NCBI RefSeq assembly: GCF_035930445.1
Contig: NZ_CP142394.1
Coordinates: 2,575,501-2,639,500, forward strand
Length of the DNA stretch: 64,000 nt
Source: Sphingopyxis chilensis
Lineage (GTDB): Bacteria > Pseudomonadota > Alphaproteobacteria > Sphingomonadales > Sphingomonadaceae
Direction of reading: 5' to 3'
A model generated the notes under the pieces. That model was given only the letters and a program-made list of their open reading frames with translations. It ran no database searches and was not told where the DNA came from. Positions 46,039-55,493 of the stretch are shown here, piece by piece (position 1 is the first letter of the stretch; every line of letters begins with the position of its first letter). Both the position numbers and the translations under genes were made by a program.

Positions 46039-46751
46039 CGGCAGACCGTCCAGCCCGCCGTTCGCGCCGCCATGTCGAAATGGAAATGGTTGGCGTGCGC
46101 TTCATTGTGATCGGGCGACAGGACGGTGCTGAACAGGCCGCACGTCTCGTCACGCACGGCATGGAGGAATTCGCTGCGCTTGTCGCCGGGCTTCCAGTCG
46201 TTGATCAGTGCGATGCGCGTTCCGTCCGCCAGGATGAAGGCCGAGATATCGATCGCGTTGGCGGTCGAATGCTGGCTCTGCCCCTGCTCGCCGGCGATCT
46301 TGCGGCAATTGTAGCTGCCGAGATTTTCAAGCTCGGCGACCCTTTGCCCGAAATATTTTCGCGCGAGCGGCTGGACGACGTCGCGGTTCCATAGCGCCAT
46401 CGCGGCGGTCACCGCGCAGCCGGGCGCAGCGTTCGCGGGTCGCATTGTCGGCACGAAACGGTCGCCGGTCAGGATCATGCGCTGACTGGCGCGGCATATC
46501 CCGTTGCCAACGGGCGGCCGGCGCAGATAACCCGCCTCGGCGCGGTCGAAGGCGGCAAAGCAGGCGATGTCGTCATTTGCGAGCGCGACCAGCTTGCTGT
46601 GGGTCGCCCACCCCTGCGGATGCGCAAGCTCGAAGCGGGTGCCGGGGATATGCTCGGGATGGTCGCGGACCCATTGCATACCAAGAATGGCGCCGATGGT
46701 CGCGAGGATCGCGATGGCAAACCAGATCAGATAGGGACGGATACTCTGCAC
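46035..46751 (-). CDS. Extensin-like C-terminal domain protein
   Basis: A 238-residue protein with an N-terminal membrane anchor (MQSIRPYLIWFAIAILATIG) and a periplasmic extensin-like domain. Conserved Cys/His motifs are SYNCRKIAGEQGQSQHSTAN, AIDISAFILADGTRI, and DHNEAHANHFHFDM, a pattern like LAS/D,D-peptidase zinc ligands (H, D, H). It probably acts on peptidoglycan; this is family inference. It is convergent with mddA and shares its stop bases. Confidence 0.88.
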   Translation of the reverse strand: MQSIRPYLIWFAIAILATIGAILGMQWVRDHPEHIPGTRFELAHPQGWATHSKLVALANDDIACFAAFDRAEAGYLRRPPVGNGICRASQRMILTGDRFVPTMRPANAAPGCAVTAAMALWNRDVVQPLARKYFGQRVAELENLGSYNCRKIAGEQGQSQHSTANAIDISAFILADGTRIALINDWKPGDKRSEFLHAVRDETCGLFSTVLSPDHNEAHANHFHFDMAARTAGWTVCR

Positions 46752-46808
46752 GGCGCCTTAGTGAAGCGCGTCGTCACTCCGCACAAGCCACCATCGACGC
46801 CCCATCCG

Positions 46809-48212
46809 TCAGGCGAGTTGCGTGGTCTCGTGATCGCGACGCGGTCCGGTGGGAGCCTCTTCGCTTTCGAGCGCACCAAGACGCCCTTCGGCGCGCGCCT
46901 TGCGGCCATAGACGAGCTCGAACAGCGGTCCCGCCATCACGGTGGTGACGATCGCCATCAGCACCATGATCGCGAACAGCGTCGGTCCGATGATTCCCTT
47001 TTGCAGGCCGATATTGATGATGATCAATTCCATCAGTCCGCGCGCGTTCATCAGCGCGCCGATGCCCATCGCGGTGCGGTTATCCTCGCCCGCCAGCCGC
47101 GCGGCGAGCCAGCACGCGCCGAACTTTGCCGCGATCGAGACGAGCAAGATACCCAACGCCACGGCAAGGATCGAAAGGCTGTTCACCGTGGCGAGCTGCG
47201 TGTTGAGCCCCGAATAGGTGAAGAACATCGGGAGCAGGAAGACGACCGTCATCGGCTCCACCTTTTTCCTGATCTCCTCGGTCAGCAGCCCGCGCGGCAT
47301 GCACGCCCCAAGCAGGAAGCCGCCGAACACCGCATGGATCCCGACCGCATCCATGAAGAAGGCCGCCATCGCATAGAGCATCAGCACGACGGCGAGCAGG
47401 CTGTGCGTGAGTTCGCCCTTTGCCTCGACCGCACGGCCGAGCGGGATCAGCAGCTTGCGGCCGATAAAGAACATGAAGAGCGCGAAGCCGACGCCCCCGA
47501 CGATCGCGAGGAGCGCGATACCCGGCCCGCCACCAAACGTCGCCAGCACGATCGCGAGCACGCACCACGACACCGCGTCGTCGAACGCGCCAGCCGTGAG
47601 GGACAGGGTGCCGAGCGAGGTATTCGCAAGGCCGCGCTCGTTGATGATGCGCGCGAGCATCGGGAAAGCGGTCAGCGCGATGCACGCCCCCATGAACAGC
47701 GTCGCGCTGCCCTGCCCCAGCCCGTCGGCAAACAGGCCGGGGATGTCGAGCAGCCAGGGCGTGATCAGCGCCGCCAGCAGAAAGGGGGCGGCGATCCCCG
47801 CGGCCGACACGCCGACCGCACTTTTCGCCTTCGACCGGAAATGGTCGAGACGCAGCGTGGTGCCGACGAGGAACATGTAAAGGCCGACACCGAATTGCGC
47901 GCCGACATAAAGGATATTGCGCGTTTCCTTGGGGAACAGCGCCGCCTGAAATTCGGGGAAGAAGAGGCCGAAGAGCGAGGGACCAAGCACCACGCCGGCG
48001 ATCATCTCGCCCACGACCTGCGGTTGCCCCATGAAGCGGTTCGCCATCCAGCCGACGACGCGGCAGACGAGCAGGATCACCGCGATCTGGAGGAAGAAAT
48101 GGATGCTGAAATCGGTCGGAGTATAGCTGGCCGTGACGCTCGCCCCCGGACCGTGTGCGCCCATGACGTCACCGATTGTCCGCATCAGCTCATCGAACAT
48201 ATTCAATACCAA
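46809..48212 (-). CDS. CPA2-type cation:proton antiporter (KefB-like)
   Basis: A ~467-residue membrane protein with about 12-13 helices and the Na+/H+ exchanger fold. Features are GQPQVVGEMIAGVVLGPSLF, GACIALTAFPMLARIINERG, LTAGAFDDAVSWCVLAIVLA (the conserved Asp pair region), and MNARGLMELIIINIGLQKGI. It lacks the C-terminal KTN/RCK domain of KefB, so ligand gating is absent. A TTG at 48212 is well spaced from GGGGAGG; an ATG at 48200 is less so. Confidence 0.9.
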   Translation of the reverse strand: MVLNMFDELMRTIGDVMGAHGPGASVTASYTPTDFSIHFFLQIAVILLVCRVVGWMANRFMGQPQVVGEMIAGVVLGPSLFGLFFPEFQAALFPKETRNILYVGAQFGVGLYMFLVGTTLRLDHFRSKAKSAVGVSAAGIAAPFLLAALITPWLLDIPGLFADGLGQGSATLFMGACIALTAFPMLARIINERGLANTSLGTLSLTAGAFDDAVSWCVLAIVLATFGGGPGIALLAIVGGVGFALFMFFIGRKLLIPLGRAVEAKGELTHSLLAVVLMLYAMAAFFMDAVGIHAVFGGFLLGACMPRGLLTEEIRKKVEPMTVVFLLPMFFTYSGLNTQLATVNSLSILAVALGILLVSIAAKFGACWLAARLAGEDNRTAMGIGALMNARGLMELIIINIGLQKGIIGPTLFAIMVLMAIVTTVMAGPLFELVYGRKARAEGRLGALESEEAPTGPRRDHETTQLA

Positions 48213-48520
48213 TTTCGTCCTCCCCTGCCGCTTCAATCCGACTCGCAGGCCCCATCATCAGTCAATCCGGCGCCACAGAGACACGATCGGATGGTGAAAG
48301 CAACAAAAGTCTGCAATTGGTATTATTGCAGGATACTCGGCCCGCGCGCCATCGACTCGTCATCGTCATGGCACCGGCCATTCAAGCAATATAATCTTGT
48401 GTGAACGCTCTCATAGGGGATTTTTACCGGACGCGATCCGCTCGCGCATCATCGGCAGCCGTCAGCATCGAACGATCCGCCGTTTCCGTTCAACGCCCTA
48501 CGGGGAGACCCGCGAAGCAG
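48213..48520. other. 308-bp noncoding gap with one inverted repeat
   Basis: No gene is visible between the antiporter and P450 genes (both minus strand). The only clear structure is CTGCAAT (48311-48317) and ATTGCAG (48325-48331) around TGGTATT, a perfect 7-bp-arm repeat about 100-119 bp ahead of the antiporter start. It fits an operator. The rest holds AT-richer stretches that may be the antiporter's promoter. Confidence 0.4.
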
Positions 48521-49930
48521 CTAGCCGAGCGGGACGAAGCGCACCGTCAGCCCATCCTTGGGCCGCGGGATCGGCAGCACCTGCCATTCGGGCGCATAGC
48601 CGTCCTCAACAACGATGCGGTGCGTCGTGAGGACATGGTGGAAGAATATTTTCGCCTGCATATAGGCGAAGTGCAGTCCGAGACACATATGCGCGCCGCC
48701 ACCGAAGGGCACCCACGCATATTTGTGCCGCTCGCGGGCGACTTCGGGCGAGAAGCGCATCGGGTCAAACGTCTCGGGCTCGGGCCAATGCTCTTCCATC
48801 ATGTGCGTATAGGCGGGACTGACGCCGACCGAGGTACCCGCAGGGATGCGGTAGCCGCCATATTCGAAATCCTTGAGCGCGCGGCGCGGGAAGCTTGGTA
48901 CAGGCGGCACCAGCCGCAGCGCTTCCTTGAATGCCCATTCGGTCATTTCAAGCTGGCCGAGGCTGTTGTGGCCGACCCCTTCGCCCGCCGGCGACACCGC
49001 GAGCATCTCCTCGCGCAATTTATCCTGCCATTCGGGATGCTTCGCGAGTTCCCAGACCATAGACGTGATCGAGCTGGTGATCGTGTCGTGCGCGGCCATC
49101 ATCAGGAAGTTCATATGGTCGACGATCGCCTCGACGCTCATATAGTCGCCATTGTCGTCGCGCGTGCGGCAGATCTGGCTGAACATATCCTCGCCGGTGC
49201 CGTCGCGGCGCTCGGGCACCATCTTGCCGAAATAATCGACCAGATAGGCGCGCCCCTTTGCCCCGCGGCCCATCGCGGTGAAGGGCAGCGGCACGCGCAC
49301 GACGCCGATCGACGCCTGCACCATGTCGACGAACGCCTTGTTGACCTTGTCGGCCTCAGGCCCCCAGGGGATGCCGAGGAAGCTCGTCGCGGCGAGGTCG
49401 AGCGTCAGCTCCTTGATCGCCGGATAGAATTTGAAGGTCTTGCCGCTCCACTGGCCGATCCGATCCCTGATCCCTTCATTGAGTGAATCGGCATAGTGAC
49501 GCATCGGTTCGGGCTTGAACGCGACCGACAGCAGCTTGCGATCAGCGCGATGCTTTTCGAAATCCATCAGCATCAGCCCGCGCGGGAAGAGCAGGTTGAG
49601 CACCGGCCCCCAGCCCTGTTCGGACGAGAAAATCTTCTCGCGGTCGAACATGACGAGTTCGTTCGCCTCGGGTCCGTGGAGCGCGACGCTGCGCCCGCCA
49701 AAGCTGTTGTTGCGATAGACGCGGCCATATTTGGCGACCATCCGCTTCGTGAAGCCGCGATAGTCGCGAAGCTGTTCGAGCGTGTTGCCGATCACCGGCA
49801 TACCGTCCTCGCCCGGGATATGATCGATCGCGCTGTCAGGGTTGCGCGGCAGCCAGTGCCGCGTTTCCGGGCCAAAGCGCTTTTCGGACCATTCGCTCCT
49901 CGCGGGCTGGATATTCGTCGGCGCGTTCAT
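48521..49930 (-). CDS. Cytochrome P450
   Basis: A 469-residue soluble P450 monooxygenase. The heme loop is FGGGAHMCLGLHFAYMQAK (Cys 416), the I-helix is MMAAHDTITSSITSM, and the K-helix ExxR is EALRLVPP. It has no membrane anchor, so it is a bacterial cytosolic type. The N-terminus (SEKRFGPETRHWLPRNPDSA) is unlike CYP101/102 and resembles the CYP120/CYP26-like group in its SVAFKPEPM block. The substrate is unknown; no ferredoxin or reductase gene is adjacent, so electron partners are elsewhere. Confidence 0.93.
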   Translation of the reverse strand: MNAPTNIQPARSEWSEKRFGPETRHWLPRNPDSAIDHIPGEDGMPVIGNTLEQLRDYRGFTKRMVAKYGRVYRNNSFGGRSVALHGPEANELVMFDREKIFSSEQGWGPVLNLLFPRGLMLMDFEKHRADRKLLSVAFKPEPMRHYADSLNEGIRDRIGQWSGKTFKFYPAIKELTLDLAATSFLGIPWGPEADKVNKAFVDMVQASIGVVRVPLPFTAMGRGAKGRAYLVDYFGKMVPERRDGTGEDMFSQICRTRDDNGDYMSVEAIVDHMNFLMMAAHDTITSSITSMVWELAKHPEWQDKLREEMLAVSPAGEGVGHNSLGQLEMTEWAFKEALRLVPPVPSFPRRALKDFEYGGYRIPAGTSVGVSPAYTHMMEEHWPEPETFDPMRFSPEVARERHKYAWVPFGGGAHMCLGLHFAYMQAKIFFHHVLTTHRIVVEDGYAPEWQVLPIPRPKDGLTVRFVPLG

Positions 49931-50103
49931 CGGGTCGATCCTCGTCCATCATGTATCGACACTAGGCGTAACCCACTACTGACATCGATGCAAGTAAGGC
50001 ATTTCGAGGTGCGGGACACCATTCACCGCAAATTCAACTCGACTCGTGCAATTTGCTGATCGAGTGAGGGGCCGCAACCGTTGGACCCCAAAGGACAAAG
50101 CCC

Positions 50104-50859
50104 ATGGCGAAGAGTTTGAAGAGTCCCCTTTCCATCGCGCTCGCCGCGCTCGCCGCGACGACGCTCGGCGGCTGCTATTATGGCGACGTCTATGGCGCGA
50201 GCTATGCGTCGGGCGGCGATTGCGCCGCGCGCTACGGCGACGCCTATTATGATTATGACGGCTATGCCTATGGCGACGGCTATGGCTACGACTGTTACGA
50301 TGCGTCGGATTATGGCGGCGGCTTTGTGAACATCGGATTCGGCGGCGGCTGGTACGACGATTATTATTACCCCGGCTACGGCATGTGGATGTTCGACAAT
50401 TACCGCAACCGTTATCCGCTGCGCGGCCAGTATCTCAACTATTGGGGCGGGCGCCGCGCATGGTGGAAACATCATGGCGGACGCAAGGACTGGAAGCCCG
50501 GCCGTCCGGGATGGAACCATGGCGACCGCGATGGACGCCCCGGCGATGGTCGCCCCGGCCGTCCGGGCGGTTGGAATCGCGGTGATCGCGACAATGACGG
50601 CCCGCGCGGCACGCGACCGGGTCGTCCGGGCCAGCCGCCCGTCGCAGGCAATCCGGGACGCCCCGATCGCGGTCCCGGCGCGGTCCGTCCGCGCCCGGGC
50701 CGCGACACCTCTTCGCCCGCGCGCCCTGCTCCGTCGGCCCGTCCGGACCGCGGCCCGCGGCCCGCGCCGGCGGTTCGCAGCGCCCCCACGCCGCGCGTGA
50801 CGCCGCCGGCGGCTGGCCGCGCGCGCAGCGACCGGGCGAACAAGACCCGCCCCGACTGA
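50104..50859 (+). CDS. Exported Tyr/Gly- then Arg/Pro/Gly-rich protein
   Basis: A 251-residue protein with a lipoprotein-like signal (SIALAALAATTLGGCYYG, Cys 24). Its first half is dominated by Tyr, Gly and Asp (DGYAYGDGYGYDCYDASDYG, FGGGWYDDYYYPGYGM), then a Trp/Lys/His patch (RRAWWKHHGGRKDWKPGRPG). The second half is low-complexity Arg/Pro/Gly/Asp repeats (RPGDGRPGRPGGWNRGDRD, PGRPDRGPGAVRPRPGRD). No known domain is visible; the second half is probably disordered and strongly basic, and could bind acidic polysaccharides or DNA outside the cell. Related in style to the three proteins at 11.6-13.9 kb, but not homologous by eye. Confidence 0.7.
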   Translation: MAKSLKSPLSIALAALAATTLGGCYYGDVYGASYASGGDCAARYGDAYYDYDGYAYGDGYGYDCYDASDYGGGFVNIGFGGGWYDDYYYPGYGMWMFDNYRNRYPLRGQYLNYWGGRRAWWKHHGGRKDWKPGRPGWNHGDRDGRPGDGRPGRPGGWNRGDRDNDGPRGTRPGRPGQPPVAGNPGRPDRGPGAVRPRPGRDTSSPARPAPSARPDRGPRPAPAVRSAPTPRVTPPAAGRARSDRANKTRPD

Positions 50860-50863
50860 GGGT

Positions 50864-52195
50864 TCAGGAAGGCGGGGCGGTCTTTGCCGCCGCCCCGTCC
50901 TTCACTCCCGCCGACACGACCGTTGCGGCTACGAGATCGCCGATAACGTTGAGCGTCGTGCGGCACATGTCGAGGAAGCGGTCGACGCCGAGGATCAGCC
51001 CGATCCCTTCGGGCGGAACCCCGACCGATGCGAGGATCAGCGCGATCACCGGCAGCGATCCGGCGGGCACGCCCGCGGTGCCGATCCCGCCCAATATGCA
51101 CACCAGCATCACCACGATCTGCTGCTGAAGTGTCAGGTCGATGCCGAAGAATTGCGCGAGGAAGATCACGGTCACGCCCTCGAACATCGCAGTGCCATTC
51201 TGGTTCGCGGTCGCGCCGATGGTCAGCACGAAGCGCGCGACCTTGTCAGGAAGCCGCAACTGGTCGTGCGCGACGCGCAGCGCGGTTGGCAGCGTTGCAT
51301 TCGACGAGGCGGTCGCAAAGGCCATCACGAAGGCCTCCTGCGTCTGGCGAAAGAAAAGGACCGGCGATTTCCCGGCCAGCGTCTTCAGCAGGATGGGGAA
51401 GACGATGAACATCTGAAGCGCGAGCGCGAGCAAGACGACGCCGACAAAGGCCGACAGGCGGATGATGAGGTCCCAACCGAACTGCGCGGCAAGGTTGAAC
51501 ATGAAGCAGAAGACGGCGATCGGCGCGAGCTGGATGACGAGGCCGATCAGCTTCATCACCACTTCGAAAACGCCCTCGATCGCGGTCTTCAGCGTCTCGG
51601 TGCGCGGGGTGCTCACCAGCATCAGCCCGATGCCGAAGAACAGCGCGAAGAACATTACCGCGAGCACATCGTTCGCACCCATCGCGGCGAAGATATTGTC
51701 GGGGACGATCGCGACCACCGCGTCCATCCCGGATTTCGATTCGCCCGCACGATCGGCGATCGCCTGCGCGCCCGCGGCGCCCTCCGCCATCAGCGAGCGC
51801 GCCAGCGCCGGGTCGACCCCGGCACCCGGCTGGAGCAGGTTGACGACGGCGAGGCTGATGACGACCGAGATCGTCGAGACCGCGATCGTATAGACGAGTG
51901 TGCGCAGGCCGACCGATTTCAGCGCGCGCATCTCGCCCATTTCGGCGACTCCGACAATCAGCGCCGAGACGAGCAGCGGGATGACGAGCATGAAAAGCAG
52001 GCGCAGGAATATCTGCCCCAGCGGACCCGTCACATAGGTGGTGATCGTTTCGACCCATGCGGCGCCGGGCGCACCATAATGGACGGCGATACCGATAGCG
52101 AGGCCTGCCAGGAAGCCGACAAGCATCCGCCAGCGCAGCCGCCGCGCGCGCGCCTCATCGCGCTCGGCTTCGTCGATTGCCGCTGTCTCGGCCAT
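50864..52195 (-). CDS. Dicarboxylate/amino acid:cation symporter (DAACS), copy 1
   Basis: A 443-residue transporter of the GltP/DctA family (start at the ATG at 52195; upstream in-frame codons lie in the intergenic gap). Family marks are FATASSNATLPTALRVA (the serine-rich loop), GATANQNGTAMFEGVTVIF (compare NMDGT in glutamate transporters), and GIGTAGVPAGSLPVIALILA. The substitution of Asp by Asn in NQNGT suggests altered substrate or cation coupling. It is convergent with the exported protein at 50104 and downstream of copy 2, with which it likely forms an operon. Confidence 0.9.
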   Translation of the reverse strand: MAETAAIDEAERDEARARRLRWRMLVGFLAGLAIGIAVHYGAPGAAWVETITTYVTGPLGQIFLRLLFMLVIPLLVSALIVGVAEMGEMRALKSVGLRTLVYTIAVSTISVVISLAVVNLLQPGAGVDPALARSLMAEGAAGAQAIADRAGESKSGMDAVVAIVPDNIFAAMGANDVLAVMFFALFFGIGLMLVSTPRTETLKTAIEGVFEVVMKLIGLVIQLAPIAVFCFMFNLAAQFGWDLIIRLSAFVGVVLLALALQMFIVFPILLKTLAGKSPVLFFRQTQEAFVMAFATASSNATLPTALRVAHDQLRLPDKVARFVLTIGATANQNGTAMFEGVTVIFLAQFFGIDLTLQQQIVVMLVCILGGIGTAGVPAGSLPVIALILASVGVPPEGIGLILGVDRFLDMCRTTLNVIGDLVAATVVSAGVKDGAAAKTAPPS

Positions 52196-52242
52196 GGCTC
52201 GGCTCCTTGCTCGTCCAAATCGGACGGCCGGCAGCACGCGCG

Positions 52243-53595
52243 TTATGCGTTATCGGCCGCTGGCTTGTTATCCCCCGCCTCGTTCGTATCACGAAGATCG
52301 AGCCCGCGGGTTCCATGATGCGGCGTATGCGACGGCGCGTGCGGCCGTTCGGCTTCGGCGGGTTCGGGCACTTCAAGCATCCCTTCCCACTTGGTGATGA
52401 CGCTCGTCGCAACCGCGTTGCCGACCACATTGGTCGCGGTGCGCCCCATGTCGAGGAACTGGTCGATCGCGAGGATGATCGCGACGCCCTCGACCGGCAG
52501 GCCGAATTGCGCGAGCGTGCCGGTGATAACGACCAGGCTGGCGCGCGGCACGGCAGCGATACCCTTCGAACTGATCATCAGCGTGAGCAGAATCAGTATC
52601 TGCGTGCCGATCGACAGGTCAATTCCATAGGCCTGCGCGATGAAGATGGTCGCGAAGCTCATATACATCATCGAGCCGTCGAGGTTGAAGCTGTAGCCCA
52701 GCGGCAGCATGAAGCCCGAGATGCGGCGCGGCACGCCGAAGCGATCGAGCTGTTCGAACATCTTGGGCAGCGCGGCTTCCGACGAAGCGGTCGAGAAAGC
52801 GAGCAGCAGCGGTTCGCGAATGTAGCGGATGAGCTGCCATATCCGCTGGCGCAGGAATACCCAGCCCATCGTCAGCAGGATGATCCAGAGCAGCACCAGC
52901 GAGACATAGAATTCGACGAGCAATTCGAAATAGGTTGCGAGGATGCCGAGCCCGCTTGCCGCGACGACCTTCGCGATCGCGCCGAACACCGCGAAAGGCG
53001 CAAAGCGCATCACATAGCCGGTGATCTGCAGCATCATTTCGGCGAGCGCCTCGGCCCCGCGCACGAGCGGCGCGCCCTTATCGCCGATCGCCGACAAGGC
53101 GACCCCGGCAAAGATCGAGAAGACGAGAATCTGAAGGATATTGTTGGTCGCGAGCGCCTCGAGCGCATTTTTGGGGAAGATCGAAAGCGTGAATTCCCAG
53201 GCATCGAGCTTCTTGACTTCGCCCACCATCTTGGCCGCTTCGACCGCGTCGGGGATCGGCGCACCGACGCCGGGCTGGAAGAGGTTGACCATCAACAGGC
53301 CGAGCGCAATCGAGACGAAGCTCGCCGTGATGAACCAGGTGAGCGCGCGCACGCCGATCCGTCCGAGTGCGCTGCTGTCACCCATATGGGCGATGCCGAC
53401 GACGATCGTAGACAGCACGAGCGGCGCGACGAGCAGTTTGATGAGGTTGAGGAAAACGTCGGAAAGCAGCTTGAAGGTCTTGGCGAGATGCTCGAACCAC
53501 GGATCGCTCGCGGGAATCCCGACGTGCACGGCATAGCCGACGACCACGCCGAGCACCATGCCCGCGAGAATATACCATGTAAGCTTGCGGTCCAT
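52243..53595 (-). CDS. Dicarboxylate/amino acid:cation symporter (DctA-like), copy 2
   Basis: A 450-residue transporter of the same family as the adjacent copy, about eight helices and two hairpins. The substrate loops differ: AFSTASSEAALPKMFEQL and GYSFNLDGSMMYMSFATIF, the latter matching C4-dicarboxylate carriers such as DctA. GIAAVPRASLVVITGTLAQF follows. A DctA-like role in succinate, fumarate or malate uptake is likely. It is the first gene of a two-gene unit with copy 1 (47-bp gap). Confidence 0.92.
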   Translation of the reverse strand: MDRKLTWYILAGMVLGVVVGYAVHVGIPASDPWFEHLAKTFKLLSDVFLNLIKLLVAPLVLSTIVVGIAHMGDSSALGRIGVRALTWFITASFVSIALGLLMVNLFQPGVGAPIPDAVEAAKMVGEVKKLDAWEFTLSIFPKNALEALATNNILQILVFSIFAGVALSAIGDKGAPLVRGAEALAEMMLQITGYVMRFAPFAVFGAIAKVVAASGLGILATYFELLVEFYVSLVLLWIILLTMGWVFLRQRIWQLIRYIREPLLLAFSTASSEAALPKMFEQLDRFGVPRRISGFMLPLGYSFNLDGSMMYMSFATIFIAQAYGIDLSIGTQILILLTLMISSKGIAAVPRASLVVITGTLAQFGLPVEGVAIILAIDQFLDMGRTATNVVGNAVATSVITKWEGMLEVPEPAEAERPHAPSHTPHHGTRGLDLRDTNEAGDNKPAADNA

Positions 53596-53707
53596 GCGGC
53601 CGTCCCCCGAATAGTCATTATGGCACGCCGTGACCGGCCAGATTCTCCCCCCTTTGACCCGTCGCGGGCCGCAGCGTCAAGGGGCAGGCGGTTCGCCCGC
53701 TATGCCG

Positions 53708-55492
53708 TCAGGTTATGAAGAAGGTGATCGCGAGGCAGGTCGAAACCCCGGTGATGATATTGAGCGGCACCCCGATCTTCACGAAATCGACGAAGCGATA
53801 GTCGCCCGCGGCATAGACAATCGTGTTGGTCTGGTAACCGATCGGGGTCGCGAAGCAGGCCGACGCTCCGATCATCAGCGCGATGACGAGCGGCCGCGGA
53901 TCGACCCCCAATTCGCTGGCGATGGCAAGCGTCACCGGCGTCATCAACGCGGCGACCGCATTGTTGCTGAGCAGTTCGGAGAGGATCAGCGCGAAGAAAT
54001 AAATTCCGAAGACGAGCACCCACATGGGCTGGCCCGCGAGTACGGGCTTGACCCAACCGACCATCATCGTCACCGCCCCGCTCTGTTCGAGCGCGAGGCC
54101 GACCGCGAGCATCGCGAAAATCAGGATCAGCACGTCGCCGTCAATCGTGCCCCACGCTTCCTCGCTGTCGATGCAGCGTGTCACGAGGATCACGCCGATC
54201 GCGATGATCGCGGCAACGCCGATCGACATGACATCGAGCGCGGCGAGCGCGACGACGGAAAGCATGCACAGGATCGCAATCCACGCCTTGCCGCGCCGAA
54301 AGGCGCGCACCTTGGCAAGGTCAGCGCCGATCAGGTGCGGGTTGTCGCGCAGCGCCTCGACCTCGGCCGGACCGCCCGCGACGAGCAGGCGGTCGGCCGG
54401 GCGGATGCGGACGCTCGCAAGGTCGGGCCCCGGTTCGTGTGCCGGACGGTCGAGGCCGATGATCCGCGCGCGGACTTTTTGCAGGAAGGGGATATCGATC
54501 AGCCGCTGGCCGATCGCGGGGTGGTTCGACGCGATCATCGTTTCGACGACCATGTCATTTTCGTCCGGATCGCCGCTGCCGATGCCAAGACGGAAGCGCC
54601 CCTGCTCGCGCCAGGTCATCAAGGTCGCACCGTCGACGCGAAGGATGAGCCGGTCGCCCGCCGCGAGCGTCCAATGCTCGAGTTCGGCTCCGAGGACGAC
54701 CGCGGAACCGCGGCGGACGCCGACGACACGCCCCGAGCGCGGCAGGTCGCGGAACGCCTCGACCGTCATCCCGACGAGATAGTCATCCTCTTCGAGCACC
54801 AGTTCGGTCAGATATTGATGCGCATCATGCGTCCCGGCGGGTCCTTTGATCGGTTTGTCGGCGGGGAGCAGCCACCACATCAGCGCAAGCCCGATCATTC
54901 CCGACGCGGCGGTGACGAGGCCGATGGGGGTGATTTCGAAAATGCCGAAACGCTCCATTCCCGCCTGGCGCACGATACCGTCGACAACGAGGTTGGTAGA
55001 GGTGCCGATCAGGGTCAACGTGCCGCCGAGCACCGCGGCAATCGACAGCGGCATGAGCAGCTTTTTTGCGCTGACCCCGGTGACCTCCGCCAGTTTCATC
55101 ATGATGGGGATGAGCACGACCACGACGGGCGTATTGTTCAGGAAGGCCGACGCGACGAGCGCCCCCACAAGGACTTCGACGATGGCGAGCCGCGGGTGCT
55201 TCTCCGCCCGCTTCATGATGGCGTCGGCGACGCGCTGGATCACGCCGGTGCGGATCAGCGCGCCCGACAGCACGAACATCGCGCCGATGACGATCGGCGC
55301 CGAGTTGGAAAAGACCGAATAGAGGCCGTCGGCGTCGAGGATGCCGAGCGCCAGATAGGTGCAGGCACCCAGGATCGCGATGACAGTCGCGGGCAGCCGT
55401 TCCATCAGGAAGCCCGTGAACATCGCCGCCAATATGATCAGCGACAGGGCGGCCTGATGCGCTTCGATAAAAGCCCGGAGCGCCTCGATCAT
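53708..55492 (-). CDS. SLC13 family permease with two TrkA-C (RCK_C) domains
   Basis: A 594-residue transporter. About 11 helices sit in two halves; between them are two RCK_C-type domains (TELVLEEDDYLVGMTVEAFR with GDRLILRV, and MVVETMIASNHPAIGQRLID with ADRLLVAGG). The second half has the ILSELLSNNAVAALMTPVTL and QTNTIVYAAGDYRF blocks of DASS/NhaD-type proteins. Such proteins carry sulfate, dicarboxylate or other anions. Its start is 1 bp after the aroC stop, the last gene of a six-gene minus-strand run. Confidence 0.9.
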   Translation of the reverse strand: MIEALRAFIEAHQAALSLIILAAMFTGFLMERLPATVIAILGACTYLALGILDADGLYSVFSNSAPIVIGAMFVLSGALIRTGVIQRVADAIMKRAEKHPRLAIVEVLVGALVASAFLNNTPVVVVLIPIMMKLAEVTGVSAKKLLMPLSIAAVLGGTLTLIGTSTNLVVDGIVRQAGMERFGIFEITPIGLVTAASGMIGLALMWWLLPADKPIKGPAGTHDAHQYLTELVLEEDDYLVGMTVEAFRDLPRSGRVVGVRRGSAVVLGAELEHWTLAAGDRLILRVDGATLMTWREQGRFRLGIGSGDPDENDMVVETMIASNHPAIGQRLIDIPFLQKVRARIIGLDRPAHEPGPDLASVRIRPADRLLVAGGPAEVEALRDNPHLIGADLAKVRAFRRGKAWIAILCMLSVVALAALDVMSIGVAAIIAIGVILVTRCIDSEEAWGTIDGDVLILIFAMLAVGLALEQSGAVTMMVGWVKPVLAGQPMWVLVFGIYFFALILSELLSNNAVAALMTPVTLAIASELGVDPRPLVIALMIGASACFATPIGYQTNTIVYAAGDYRFVDFVKIGVPLNIITGVSTCLAITFFIT

Positions 55493-55493
55493 G

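Noticed and set aside
50104-50859. Arg/Pro/Gly repeat half as a bacteriocin precursor
   Set aside because: There is no leader-GG site, modification gene or immunity gene nearby, and the repeats look like disordered linker sequence, not peptide cores.
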